Assembly (NCBI RefSeq): GCF_003353055.1
Contig: NZ_QKWJ01000010.1
Coordinates: forward strand, 102,213-166,212
Direction of reading: 5' to 3'
DNA: 64,000 nt
Source: Cupriavidus lacunae
Lineage (GTDB): Bacteria > Pseudomonadota > Gammaproteobacteria > Burkholderiales > Burkholderiaceae
The number at the start of each line of letters is the position of its first letter. Position 1 is the first letter of the stretch. The notes under the pieces were generated by a model. The model made no database searches. It worked only from the letters and a program-made list of their open reading frames with translations, and was not told the origin of the DNA. Positions 31,107 to 40,100 of the stretch are shown here, piece by piece. The position numbers and the translations under genes are program-made.

Positions 31107-31559
31107 ATGACCCGCCAAGCGCTGCCAACCGGCCTCCGGTCCCGCCCGCGCGCCTCGCTGCGCGCCGTGCTGGCCATCGCCACCGCCGCATCGGCCGCAC
31201 TGCTGGCGCTGTCCGCCTGCCAGGCCCAGCCCAAGGCCTCGGCCCCGCCGCCGGGCAGCATCAGCGATGACCGGGCCATCGGCGACATCATGGTCCGCTT
31301 CAAGCCGCCCGCGGTGAACCTGTCGGAAGACGCCGGCAAGCTGCTGGCCGAGATCAAGGGCCCGATCCGCTATGTGGTCAAGCGGCCGATGTCCGGCGGC
31401 GTGTGGCTGGTCACCGCGATCTCGGCGTCCGCGGACGTCACAATCCAGCAGGCGGTCGAAACCCTGCGTGCCACACCGCGCATCGAAACCGCCGAACCGG
31501 ACCGGCTGATCAAGCCCAGCCGCAGTATCCCCACCAGCCGCGACATGCCGCAAAGCTGA
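31107..31559 (+). CDS. Lipoprotein resembling a free-standing subtilisin propeptide
   Basis: A 150-residue protein with AGGAGC before its ATG. Residues 15-38 form a lipoprotein signal ending in the lipobox LSAC (C38). The mature part (about 58-137) resembles the inhibitor-I9-like propeptide of the subtilisin encoded next: both have a VR[FW] strand, an R-x-M-x-GG-x-x-LV stretch, and PRI-x-x-A-x-PDR-x-x-K at the end (residues 124-137 here, 124-137 there). There is no catalytic domain. I infer a membrane-tethered inhibitor or folding helper for the protease, produced from a gene 149 bases upstream in the same orientation. Confidence 0.75.
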   Translation: MTRQALPTGLRSRPRASLRAVLAIATAASAALLALSACQAQPKASAPPPGSISDDRAIGDIMVRFKPPAVNLSEDAGKLLAEIKGPIRYVVKRPMSGGVWLVTAISASADVTIQQAVETLRATPRIETAEPDRLIKPSRSIPTSRDMPQS

Positions 31560-31708
31560 GGCCAGGGTTGCACCAGTGCGGAAGCCCTGCATAAAGGACG
31601 GGGACTAAACCTTCCGTCGTCCTTGCGCAACCCGGCTGAATCGTATTCGCTACATAAGAAGCCCCGCGCTGCCCGAGCCAGAGCGCGCCACGTCCCAGGG
31701 AGGAGTAC

Positions 31709-33346
31709 ATGCCGCAATCCGCGCAGTCTGTTACCTGTCGTAGCTTCGTGGCCCGCCGCTGGCGGGTAATCGTCCTGGCCGCGGCCGCTGTGTGTGGCGC
31801 GGCACCGACCAGTACGGCACTCGCTGCCGGCGCGCATGCCGCACCCGCCTACACTGGCCACATCATCGTGCGCTGGCGCGATGGCACCACATCTGCCGTC
31901 GATGGCAACGGCACCGGCAAGACACCCGCCGCGACGGATGCGCTCAAGCAGCTGAGCGAACGCACCGGCATCGCCGTCACGGCGCGCCGGGCCATGGGCG
32001 GCAACCTGCAGCTGGTGCAAGTGCCCGACGATGTGGCGGCCGACCCGGAAGCGGCCGCGGCCCGGCTGCGCCAGGACCCGCGCATCGCCGATGCCGTGCC
32101 CGACCGCTGGCTGAAGCTGCACGACACCCTGCCCAACGATCCCGAGTTCCAGGTCAACCAGCCCTACCTGATGGGCACGGGCACCGCGGTGGGCGGCGTC
32201 AACCTGCCGCACGCGTGGGACCGCAGCCGCGGCAGCAGCAGCGTGGTGATCGCGGTGGTGGATACCGGCGTCCTGCCGCACCCCGACCTGGCTGGACGGC
32301 TGCTGCCCGGCTACGACTTCATCAGCAACACCACCGTTTCCAACGATGGCGACGGCCGCGACAGCGACCCGACCGACGCCGGCGACAACGTCCCGGTCGG
32401 CTTCACCTGCCCCGGCAGCTCCACACCCACGCAGACGGCCACCACCAACAGCTGGCATGGCACGCGCGTGACAGGCGTGCTGGGCGCACTGACCAATAAC
32501 GGGCGGGACATCGCCGGCGTCGACTGGAATGCGCGCATCCTGCCAGTGCGCGTCTCGGGGCGCTGCGGCGCGCTGCTGTCCGATACTGTCGACGGCATGC
32601 GCTGGGCTGGCGGCCTGTCGGTGCCGAACGTGCCGGACAACCCGACGCCGGCACGCGTGGTCAATATCAGCCTGGGTGGTGGCACCTGCAGCAGCATCGA
32701 ACAGCAGGCCGTCAACGACCTGAATGCGCTCGGCGTGGTGGTGGTGGCCGCGGCGGGCAACAACCGCGGCGCGGTGGAAGCGCCGGCCGACTGCAGCGGC
32801 GTGATCGCGGTCACCGCGCATGTCAATGACGGCGAGAATGCCAGCTATGCCGATGTTGGTCCGCAAGTCACGCTCAGCGCACCGGGCGGAGGGTGTGGCA
32901 ACTCGCGGCTTGTCAATGGCCAGTGCACGGTCACGCCCTCGGTCATTCGCACCCTGAACAACGATGGCAAGACTTCCCTTGGCAACTATGTCGTGACCTC
33001 ATCCGCGGGCACCAGCTTCGCCGCACCGATGGTCTCGGGCGTGGTGTCGATGATGTTCGCGGTCAATGGCTCGCTGACCCCGGCCCAGGTCACTGCAGCG
33101 CTGAAGGCTTCGGCGCGCCCGCATCCTTCAGGCACCTATTGCACCACCAATCCGGGTGTTTGCGGCGCCGGGCTGCTCGATGCCGATGGCGCACTGGTGG
33201 CTGCGGCGGCCACGCCAGCGGCGCAGGCCGCGCCTGCGCCAGCCTCGAACGGCGGCGGCGGTGGCGGTGGCGCGGTGCCGCCCTGGACCGCGCTGCTGCT
33301 GGCACTTGCCGGCCTGCTCGCCTTCGCGCTGCGGCGTCGCGTGTAG
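31709..33346 (+). CDS. Secreted subtilisin-family serine protease with GlyGly-CTERM-like tail
   Basis: A 545-residue S8 protease. Order: signal peptide (hydrophobic 19-40), I9-like propeptide (50-137), catalytic domain with D185 (VVDTGVLPHPDL), H250 (HGTRVTG), oxyanion N351 (AAGNN) and S436 (GTSFAAP). The last 33 residues are a run of seven glycines, a hydrophobic helix and RRRV. This is the architecture of GlyGly-CTERM sorted proteases (MprA type), which rhombosortase cleaves before release or surface attachment. A rhombosortase-like gene ends 17 bases downstream on the other strand. GGGAGGAG precedes the start. Several cysteines in the catalytic domain fit an exported enzyme. Confidence 0.93.
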   Translation: MPQSAQSVTCRSFVARRWRVIVLAAAAVCGAAPTSTALAAGAHAAPAYTGHIIVRWRDGTTSAVDGNGTGKTPAATDALKQLSERTGIAVTARRAMGGNLQLVQVPDDVAADPEAAAARLRQDPRIADAVPDRWLKLHDTLPNDPEFQVNQPYLMGTGTAVGGVNLPHAWDRSRGSSSVVIAVVDTGVLPHPDLAGRLLPGYDFISNTTVSNDGDGRDSDPTDAGDNVPVGFTCPGSSTPTQTATTNSWHGTRVTGVLGALTNNGRDIAGVDWNARILPVRVSGRCGALLSDTVDGMRWAGGLSVPNVPDNPTPARVVNISLGGGTCSSIEQQAVNDLNALGVVVVAAAGNNRGAVEAPADCSGVIAVTAHVNDGENASYADVGPQVTLSAPGGGCGNSRLVNGQCTVTPSVIRTLNNDGKTSLGNYVVTSSAGTSFAAPMVSGVVSMMFAVNGSLTPAQVTAALKASARPHPSGTYCTTNPGVCGAGLLDADGALVAAAATPAAQAAPAPASNGGGGGGGAVPPWTALLLALAGLLAFALRRRV

Positions 33347-33363
33347 CAGCAAGCCGGGGCGGC

Positions 33364-34011
33364 TCAGGCGGCAGCGCCGTCGCTGCGCGCCGGCCGCCGC
33401 GCCAGCCACCACTCCTGCAACACCCAGCACAGCAGGCCGGCCACGGCGCCGGCCGCATGCGCGGCGCGCACCACGCCAAAGCCCCAGGCCGGACTGAACA
33501 CCACCGGCGCCAGCCACGACTGTTCCACCCAGACCTTGGCCAGCACGCCCAGGCAAAGCAGCACGCCGGTGGCGCGCGCCAGGCCCGGCGCCCGCAACAG
33601 CCCCAACGCGCCCCACAGGGCCAGCCCGTGCAAGGCGCCCGAGAGTCCGCCATACCAGGCGATCGCCGGCACGCGCAGCAGCACCACCTGCACCGCGATG
33701 CCGCAGGCGACCAGCACCAGCAACAGGCTGCGCGCGCGCGCCACGCGCGCGGAGATGGCCAACACGCCGGTGGCGGCCAGCATATCGGCCAGCCAGTGGT
33801 GCGCGTCCAGGTGCACCCACATGGCCGTGGCCAGGCGCCACCACTGCCCGTCCAGGCGCACCGCATCGCGCAGATACAGGCCGTGCGCGTGCCACCATGG
33901 AATAAAGGTGAAGCAGGCCGACAGCGCCCACACCAGCGCGATCGCCGCCAGCAGCCCCGGCCACGACGCCCCGGCGGGTGCCGATGGGCCTGCCGCCGCG
34001 TCAGTCCTCAC
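33364..34011 (-). CDS. rrtA: Rhombosortase-like rhomboid intramembrane protease
   Basis: A 215-residue membrane protein with about six hydrophobic helices. The rhomboid catalytic dyad is visible: GLSG (S124, in WYGGLSGALHG) and H185 (AAHAAGAVAG). Small size and proximity to a GlyGly-CTERM protease point to rhombosortase. I place the start at the GTG at 34011, which overlaps the glnE stop by 11 bases; no ATG is available and the ribosome-binding site is weak. Likely co-transcribed with glnE and convergent with its presumed substrate gene. Confidence 0.82.
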   Translation of the reverse strand: MRTDAAAGPSAPAGASWPGLLAAIALVWALSACFTFIPWWHAHGLYLRDAVRLDGQWWRLATAMWVHLDAHHWLADMLAATGVLAISARVARARSLLLVLVACGIAVQVVLLRVPAIAWYGGLSGALHGLALWGALGLLRAPGLARATGVLLCLGVLAKVWVEQSWLAPVVFSPAWGFGVVRAAHAAGAVAGLLCWVLQEWWLARRPARSDGAAA

Positions 34012-37000
34012 CGAACACGGCCTGCCACAGCGCGCGTACCTGCACGGTCTGCGCGGCCACCGACGCCGGCACCACGCGCGCGTGGGCCTGGCCGTCGAGC
34101 CGCAGCTGGTGCTGGCGCGCGCGGAACAGCCGGTAGGCATCGCCCACCGCCAGTGCCAGCGCGGCATCGATCAGGCCCAGCTCGCCGGCTTCGCGCAGCA
34201 GTGCAATATTGCCGGCGTTGCGCGTCAGCTGCGGATGCGCGCGGCTGTGCAGCAGCACCAGGTACTGCACCGTGAATTCGATATCGACCATGCCGCCGCG
34301 ATCGTGCTTCAGGTCGAACAGGTCGGTCGGATTGGGATGGCCTTCGGCGACCTTGTGGCGCATCTGCACGATCTCGCCGCGCAGCACGGCGGCATCGCGC
34401 TCCTGGCACAGCACCTCGTCGCGCAGCGCCTCGAAGCGGTCGCCGATGGCGGCGTCGCCCGCGCAGAAGCGCGCGCGCGTCAGCGCCTGGTGCTCCCAAA
34501 CCCATGCGGTGTTGTCGCCCTCGCGCAGCTGGTAGCGGCGGAACGCATCGAAGCTGGTCACCAGCAGGCCGGCCGCGCCATTGGGGCGCAGCCGCGTGTC
34601 GACGTCGAACAGCGCGCCGGCCGCGGTATGGCTGGTGAGCCAGGTGATCAGGCGGCGCGCATAGGCGGCGTAGACATCGGGCGCGCGCTCATGGTCGTCG
34701 TCATACAGGAAGATGATGTCAAGGTCCGAGGCATAGCCCAGCTCCTTGCCGCCGAGCCGGCCGTAGGCGATCACCGCGAAGCGCGGGGTCTCGAGGTGGC
34801 GCGTGGCCAGCTGGCGCCAGACCGTTTCCAGCGTGGCCTCGAGCATGGCATCGGCCAGGTCCGACAGGCGGTCGGCCACCTGCTCCACCGTCAGCATGCC
34901 CTGCAGGTCCTGCAGCAGCACGCGGAAGGTCTCGACATGGTGCTCGCGCCGCAGGATATCCATCTGCTGCTCGATCTGGCCTTCGGCGGCCAGCAGCCGC
35001 TCATGCAGCCGCTTGCGGAAGGCGGCCCAGTCCGGCGCGCCGGCCAGCGCGTCGCTGTCGAGCAGTTCATCCAGCAGTTGCGGATGGCGTGTCAGGTAGG
35101 CCGCGGCCCAGCGCGAGGCATGCAGCGTCTGCGCGACGCGGTCCATCGCCTGCGGGTATTCGGACAGCAACGACAGGTAGGAGGCGCGGCGGCTGATCGC
35201 CTCGAGGAAGTCGATAAAGCGCGTGATGGTGCTGTCGGCATCGTCCTGGCGCGCGGCCAGGTCCAGCGCGCGGTTCACCAGCTGGTCGAAGCGCGCGCGG
35301 CTGGATTCGGACAGCGCGCGATAGCGCAGCGACGAGGCGATCGCGCGCAGCCGGTCCAGCAGCCCGGTGCAGTCGGTGAAGCCGGCGGCCTGCAGCCGCT
35401 CGCACGGCGCGGCGCACTCGCCTTCGCGGTCGGCCTCGTCCTCCTGCGGGTTGTCCTGCGCGCGCGCGGCGTTGTCGTCCATCACGATGTCCGGCCACAG
35501 GGCCTCGCACGGCCCGGCATCCGGACTAGAGAAGGTGGCTTCGAACTGCTGCGCGACCGGGTCCTGCAGCGCCGCCAGCCGTGCCAGCAGCTCGGGCCAG
35601 TCGGCGCAGCCCATCATCCGGGCCGCCGCCAGCTGCTCGTCGGTCGTGGTCGGCAGGTGGTGGGTCTGGGCGTCGTCGCGGTATTGCAGCCGGTGTTCGA
35701 GCTGACGCAGGAAGCGGTAGGCATCGCCCAGCTGCTCGGCCTGGCCGGCAGGCAGCAGGCCGCGCTCGACCGCCACGGCCAGCACTTCCAGCGTTGGCCG
35801 TATCCGCAGCGCGGGGTCCTGGCCGCCGCGGATCAGCTGGAACACCTGCGCCATGAATTCGATCTCGCGGATGCCGCCGCGACCCAGCTTGATATTGAAC
35901 GAGCGCTGGTTGACACCGTGGCCGGCCAGCCCGCCGCTGCGCTTGGCGGCCTCGCTGCGGATCTGCGCGTGCAGCGAGCGGATCGCGGCGATCACGCCGT
36001 AGTCCAGGTAGCGCCGGAACACGAACGGCGTGGTCAGCCGCGCCAGCAGGCTGGCGGTGCGCTGCGCATGCGCCGTGCCGAGCGCCGACACCACGCGGCC
36101 CTTGATCCAGGCATAGCGCTCCCACTCCCGTCCCTGCACCACCAGGTATTCCTCCAGCATGCCCAGGCTGCACGCCAGCGGGCCGGCGTCGCCATTGGGG
36201 CGCAGCCGCATGTCGACGCGGAACACGTAGCCGTCGGCGGTCACGTCGGCCAGCAGGTTGATCAGCCGGCGGCCGAGGCGGATGAAGTACTCGTGGTTGG
36301 ACAGGCTGCGCGAACCGCCCTGGGTGTCGCCGTCCTCGTCGTAGAGGAAGATCAGGTCGATATCGGACGAGACATTGAGTTCGCGCCCGCCCAACTTGCC
36401 CATGCCCACCACCACCAGCTCCTGCACCTCGCCGCTGAGCGCGCCGACCGGGCGGCCGAAGGTGGTGGCCAGGTCATCGCCCAGCATCGCCAGGCCGTGC
36501 TGGATCGCCAGTTCGGCCAGGTCGGTCATGGCGCCGGTGACCTCGCCCAGGGTGGCCAGGCCGCGCAGGTCGCGCTCGATCACCGCGCACATGACCTCGG
36601 CGCGCAGCCGGCGCAGGGCGCGCTTGGCGGACTCCTCGGCATCGGCCGAGGGTTCGTGCAGCGCCTGCAGCCGGGCCTGCATCCAGTCGCGCGTGAGCGG
36701 CTGCGCGACCGCGGCGGCGAGGATGGCGGGCAGGTCGGGCCGGGCCTGCAGCACGCGGCGCGCGTAGTGCGAGTACGCAGCCGAGTACAATACGTGGCCG
36801 CCTGCCTGGGCACCCTCGTCATCCGGCCGCAGACCCTGCGCCGCAGTGATGGCAAAGGCGCCGGCGGCCATGCCGCCAGGGCCCTGCCCGGGCTGCGAAC
36901 TCGCCGGATCGGGCCGATTGGCCGGATCCTGGGTGGCGCGCGCGCCACGTTGGTCAGCAGCGTCGCCAGCGGCGGAACTCGTCGGATCAGAGGCAGTCAT
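34001..37000 (-). CDS. glnE: Bifunctional glutamine synthetase adenylyltransferase/deadenylase
   Basis: Adenylylates and deadenylylates glutamine synthetase in response to PII. From the ATG at 37000 the protein is 999 residues. Two nucleotidyltransferase domains are seen, each with a G-[GK]-x-E-x-x-x-x-S-D-x-D-x-x-F-L-Y-D core (GKLGGRELNVSSDIDLIFLYDED near residue 290 and GRLGGKELGYASDLDIIFLYDDD near 755), each followed by an R-L-R-P-N-G segment. The start is preceded by an unsupported 28-codon extension. The first 50 residues are low-complexity. It is divergent from the YhdP-like gene. Confidence 0.95.
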   Translation of the reverse strand: MTASDPTSSAAGDAADQRGARATQDPANRPDPASSQPGQGPGGMAAGAFAITAAQGLRPDDEGAQAGGHVLYSAAYSHYARRVLQARPDLPAILAAAVAQPLTRDWMQARLQALHEPSADAEESAKRALRRLRAEVMCAVIERDLRGLATLGEVTGAMTDLAELAIQHGLAMLGDDLATTFGRPVGALSGEVQELVVVGMGKLGGRELNVSSDIDLIFLYDEDGDTQGGSRSLSNHEYFIRLGRRLINLLADVTADGYVFRVDMRLRPNGDAGPLACSLGMLEEYLVVQGREWERYAWIKGRVVSALGTAHAQRTASLLARLTTPFVFRRYLDYGVIAAIRSLHAQIRSEAAKRSGGLAGHGVNQRSFNIKLGRGGIREIEFMAQVFQLIRGGQDPALRIRPTLEVLAVAVERGLLPAGQAEQLGDAYRFLRQLEHRLQYRDDAQTHHLPTTTDEQLAAARMMGCADWPELLARLAALQDPVAQQFEATFSSPDAGPCEALWPDIVMDDNAARAQDNPQEDEADREGECAAPCERLQAAGFTDCTGLLDRLRAIASSLRYRALSESSRARFDQLVNRALDLAARQDDADSTITRFIDFLEAISRRASYLSLLSEYPQAMDRVAQTLHASRWAAAYLTRHPQLLDELLDSDALAGAPDWAAFRKRLHERLLAAEGQIEQQMDILRREHHVETFRVLLQDLQGMLTVEQVADRLSDLADAMLEATLETVWRQLATRHLETPRFAVIAYGRLGGKELGYASDLDIIFLYDDDHERAPDVYAAYARRLITWLTSHTAAGALFDVDTRLRPNGAAGLLVTSFDAFRRYQLREGDNTAWVWEHQALTRARFCAGDAAIGDRFEALRDEVLCQERDAAVLRGEIVQMRHKVAEGHPNPTDLFDLKHDRGGMVDIEFTVQYLVLLHSRAHPQLTRNAGNIALLREAGELGLIDAALALAVGDAYRLFRARQHQLRLDGQAHARVVPASVAAQTVQVRALWQAVFGED

Positions 37001-37176
37001 TCCAGTATTTGAAATGCGAGAAAAGGTGCGGCCAGAGGTTCGCCCGATGCCAGCGCCCCGCTGCACGCGCAGCGGGCGCGCCATCGTCTACTGCGGTGCG
37101 CGCAGCTTGCGCATTCTTGTTTCAGCCGGCCGGACACCAGATTGGAGAGCGGCTAGTATTGTCGGATAATCTGCGC

Positions 37177-40100
37177 ATGTCCAGCCGCGCCCCACAACCC
37201 GCTGACGGTTCTCCCCCCAATGGCGGCGCGGGTGGGCACGAGGCCGCCTCCACGGTGCCTGCCTCGCCCCCCATGAGCCCCCAGGGTATCGACGTCACCG
37301 GCGCCCCGCGCAAGCCTTCCGCCGGCGCGCGCGCGGGTGCGCTCGCCCGCGCCTGCGCCCGCGCCATGGTCGCGGCCGTGCGCCACCCCTTCTGGCGCGG
37401 CCTTGGGCGCGCCCTGGTGCGCCTGGCGCTGGTGCTGGCCGCGCTGGGGCTGGTGGCGGGCCTGCTGATCCGCTTTGTGCTGTGGCCGCAGGCCTCCACC
37501 GCGCGCCAGTGGCTGGAAGAGCGCGGCTCGGTGGCGCTGTCGGCCAAGGTCAGCATCGGCTCGCTCGATACTTACTGGGACGGCTGGCACCCCGCGTTCC
37601 GCGCCCGCGGCCTGCGCGCCGTGGATGCCCGGCAGCGCACGCTGGTTTCGGCCGCCACGCTCGACGGCAAGCTGGCGTGGCGTTCGCTGTTCAGCATGGA
37701 CCTGCAGTTTGTCAGCCTGAGCGCAACCGGCACCGACATCCTGGTGCGCCGCACGCCCGAGGGCCAGTTGCTGGTCGGCGGCATGGTGGTCGATTCGACC
37801 GGCGGCCAGCAGGACGACGACCGCTTCCTGGGCTGGCTGATGTCGCAGGGGCGCGTGGCGCTGTCGGACGGCAAGCTGCGCTGGCTGGACGAGAAGGCGC
37901 GTCTGCCCCAGCTCGACATCGGCGAGATCCGCCTCGACACCCGCCGCGCGGGCGCGCGCCATACGCTCAGGCTGGAAGCGAGCTCGCCGGCACTGGGGCC
38001 GCGCCCGCTGGTGGTGCAGTCCGACTTCCGCAACGACTACCTGCACAGCACCGGCAACTGGCGCTACTGGACCGGCCAGGCCAGTTGGGACCTCAGCCAG
38101 CTGCAGCTGCCTGTGTTGCAGCGCTACCTGGTGATGTTCGAGCGCGTCGCCAGCGGCACTTTCAGCACCGACGGCAGCATCGAGTTCCGCCAGGGGCGCA
38201 TCGTGCGCAGCCAGACGCGGCTGCGCGCCAGCGGCGTCGACCTGATGCTGGCCGGCGCCGCCGCGCCGCTGCGGCTGGCCAATGCGCAGGCCTTCCTGCT
38301 GCACCGGACCGAGCGCGACGGCAGCAACCTGCTGACCGTCGACACGCTGCTCTGGCAACCCCTGCAAACCCGGCAGCCCGCCCAGCCAGCCGACGGCGAC
38401 GTGCCCGCCGCCGACAGCACCTGGCGCGAAGGCATGCGCAAGGTCACCATCGGCTGGGCCAATGCCAAAGATGGCAGCCTGCGCAAGTTCACGCTGAAGG
38501 CCCCGTCGCTGGACCTGAACACGGTGCGCGCGCTGGCCACTTCGATGCCGCTGGACACCGCCGTGCTGCGCCGCCTGCGCGCGCTGCAGCCGGCCGGCCA
38601 CCTCGACAACCTCAACGTCACCTGGAGCCGCGAGCGCGCCGGCATGCTCGAGCGCGGCGGCGGCAAGCCGCTCTACCGCATCCAGGGCACGCTGCGCAAT
38701 GTCTCCGTCAACGGCGAGCCCGCAGTGCCGGCGCTGGACGCCGACGGCCACCCGCGGCTGGGCACGCCCGGCTTCTCGCACCTGTCGGGCACCTTCGCCT
38801 TCGACGACCAGCAGGGCAATGCGCGCTTCGAGGGGAACGACGCCGCGCTGGTGCTGCCCGGGCTGTTCGAGGACCCGCGCCTGCCGTTCGACCAGATCGG
38901 CGGCGATGTGCGCTGGCAGCACAGCGGCGGCAAGCTCGCAGTCACGCTGGACGGCATCCGCTTTGCCAATGCCGACGCAGCCGGTTCGGTGCGCGGCACC
39001 TGGCGCGAAGGCGGCGACGGCACCTCCGGCATCGCCGACCTGGCCGGCGACATGACGCGCGCCAGGGTGGCGCGCGTGCCGCGCTACCTGCCGCTGAGCA
39101 TCCCGGCCGCCACCCGGCATTACCTGGACGGCGCGCTCGCGGGCGGCGAGGCGGCCGGTGTCAGCTTCGTGCTGCGCGGCGATCTGGCGCACTTCCCCTT
39201 CCACGCGCCGCATGAAAAGGCGGGCGAGTTCCGGGTCGAAGTGCCGATCGAACATGTCAGCTACCAGATCGCCCCGCATGAGACCGCGACCGGCACCACG
39301 GGCGGCGCGCTGCCCTGGCCGGTGTTCACCGATATTGCCGGACGGGTGGTGTTCGACCGCGGCGGCATGACCTTTCTGGCGCGCCGGGCCACGGTCCAGG
39401 ATATTGCCGGCGTTACGCTGCAGGATGTCAGCGGCCGCATCGACGACCTCAGCCCGCGCGGCAAGCTGGTGATCGACGGCAGCGCCAGCGGGCCGGTGCA
39501 GGGCTTCCTGCGCTATATCGGCGCCTCGCCGGTGCGCGAATGGACCGCGCACGTGGCCGACGCGGCCCAGGCACGCGGCAACGGCGAGCTGAAGCTGAAG
39601 CTCGACATGCCGCTGGAACACGCCGACGCGACCAAGGTGGATGGCCGCTTCCGCTTTCCCGGCAACGATGTCGTGCTCAACCCGCAACTGCCGCAACTGG
39701 GCAACGCCAACGGCGCCATCACCTTCAACGAGCGCGGCTTCGGGCTGGAGAACATGCGCGCCCGCTTCCTCGGCGGCGAGGTCCGTCTGGGCGGCGGCAC
39801 CCAGCCGGACGGCGCCACGCGCGTGACCGCCAGCGGCCAGGCCTCGGCCGCCGGGCTGCGCGAGGCCACCGCAAACTCGGCGCTGGCACAGCTGGCCGGG
39901 CGGCTCGAAGGCAGCACCGGCTACAACGCGGTGATCAGCACGCGCGAGCACCAGCTGCAGGTGCAGCTCAGCTCCGAACTCAGCGGCATGGCCATCAACC
40001 TGCCCGCGCCGCTGGCCAAGGCCGCGGCACACGACCTGCCGCTGCGCGTGGACCTGCGCCCCGCCGGCAACCAGGCCCGCACCGGCACCAACGAACTGGT

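Noticed and set aside
33536..37012. A 1158-codon frame antisense to glnE
   Set aside because: Opposite a full glnE with both catalytic domains; composition is His/Arg/Gln-rich, as shadows are.
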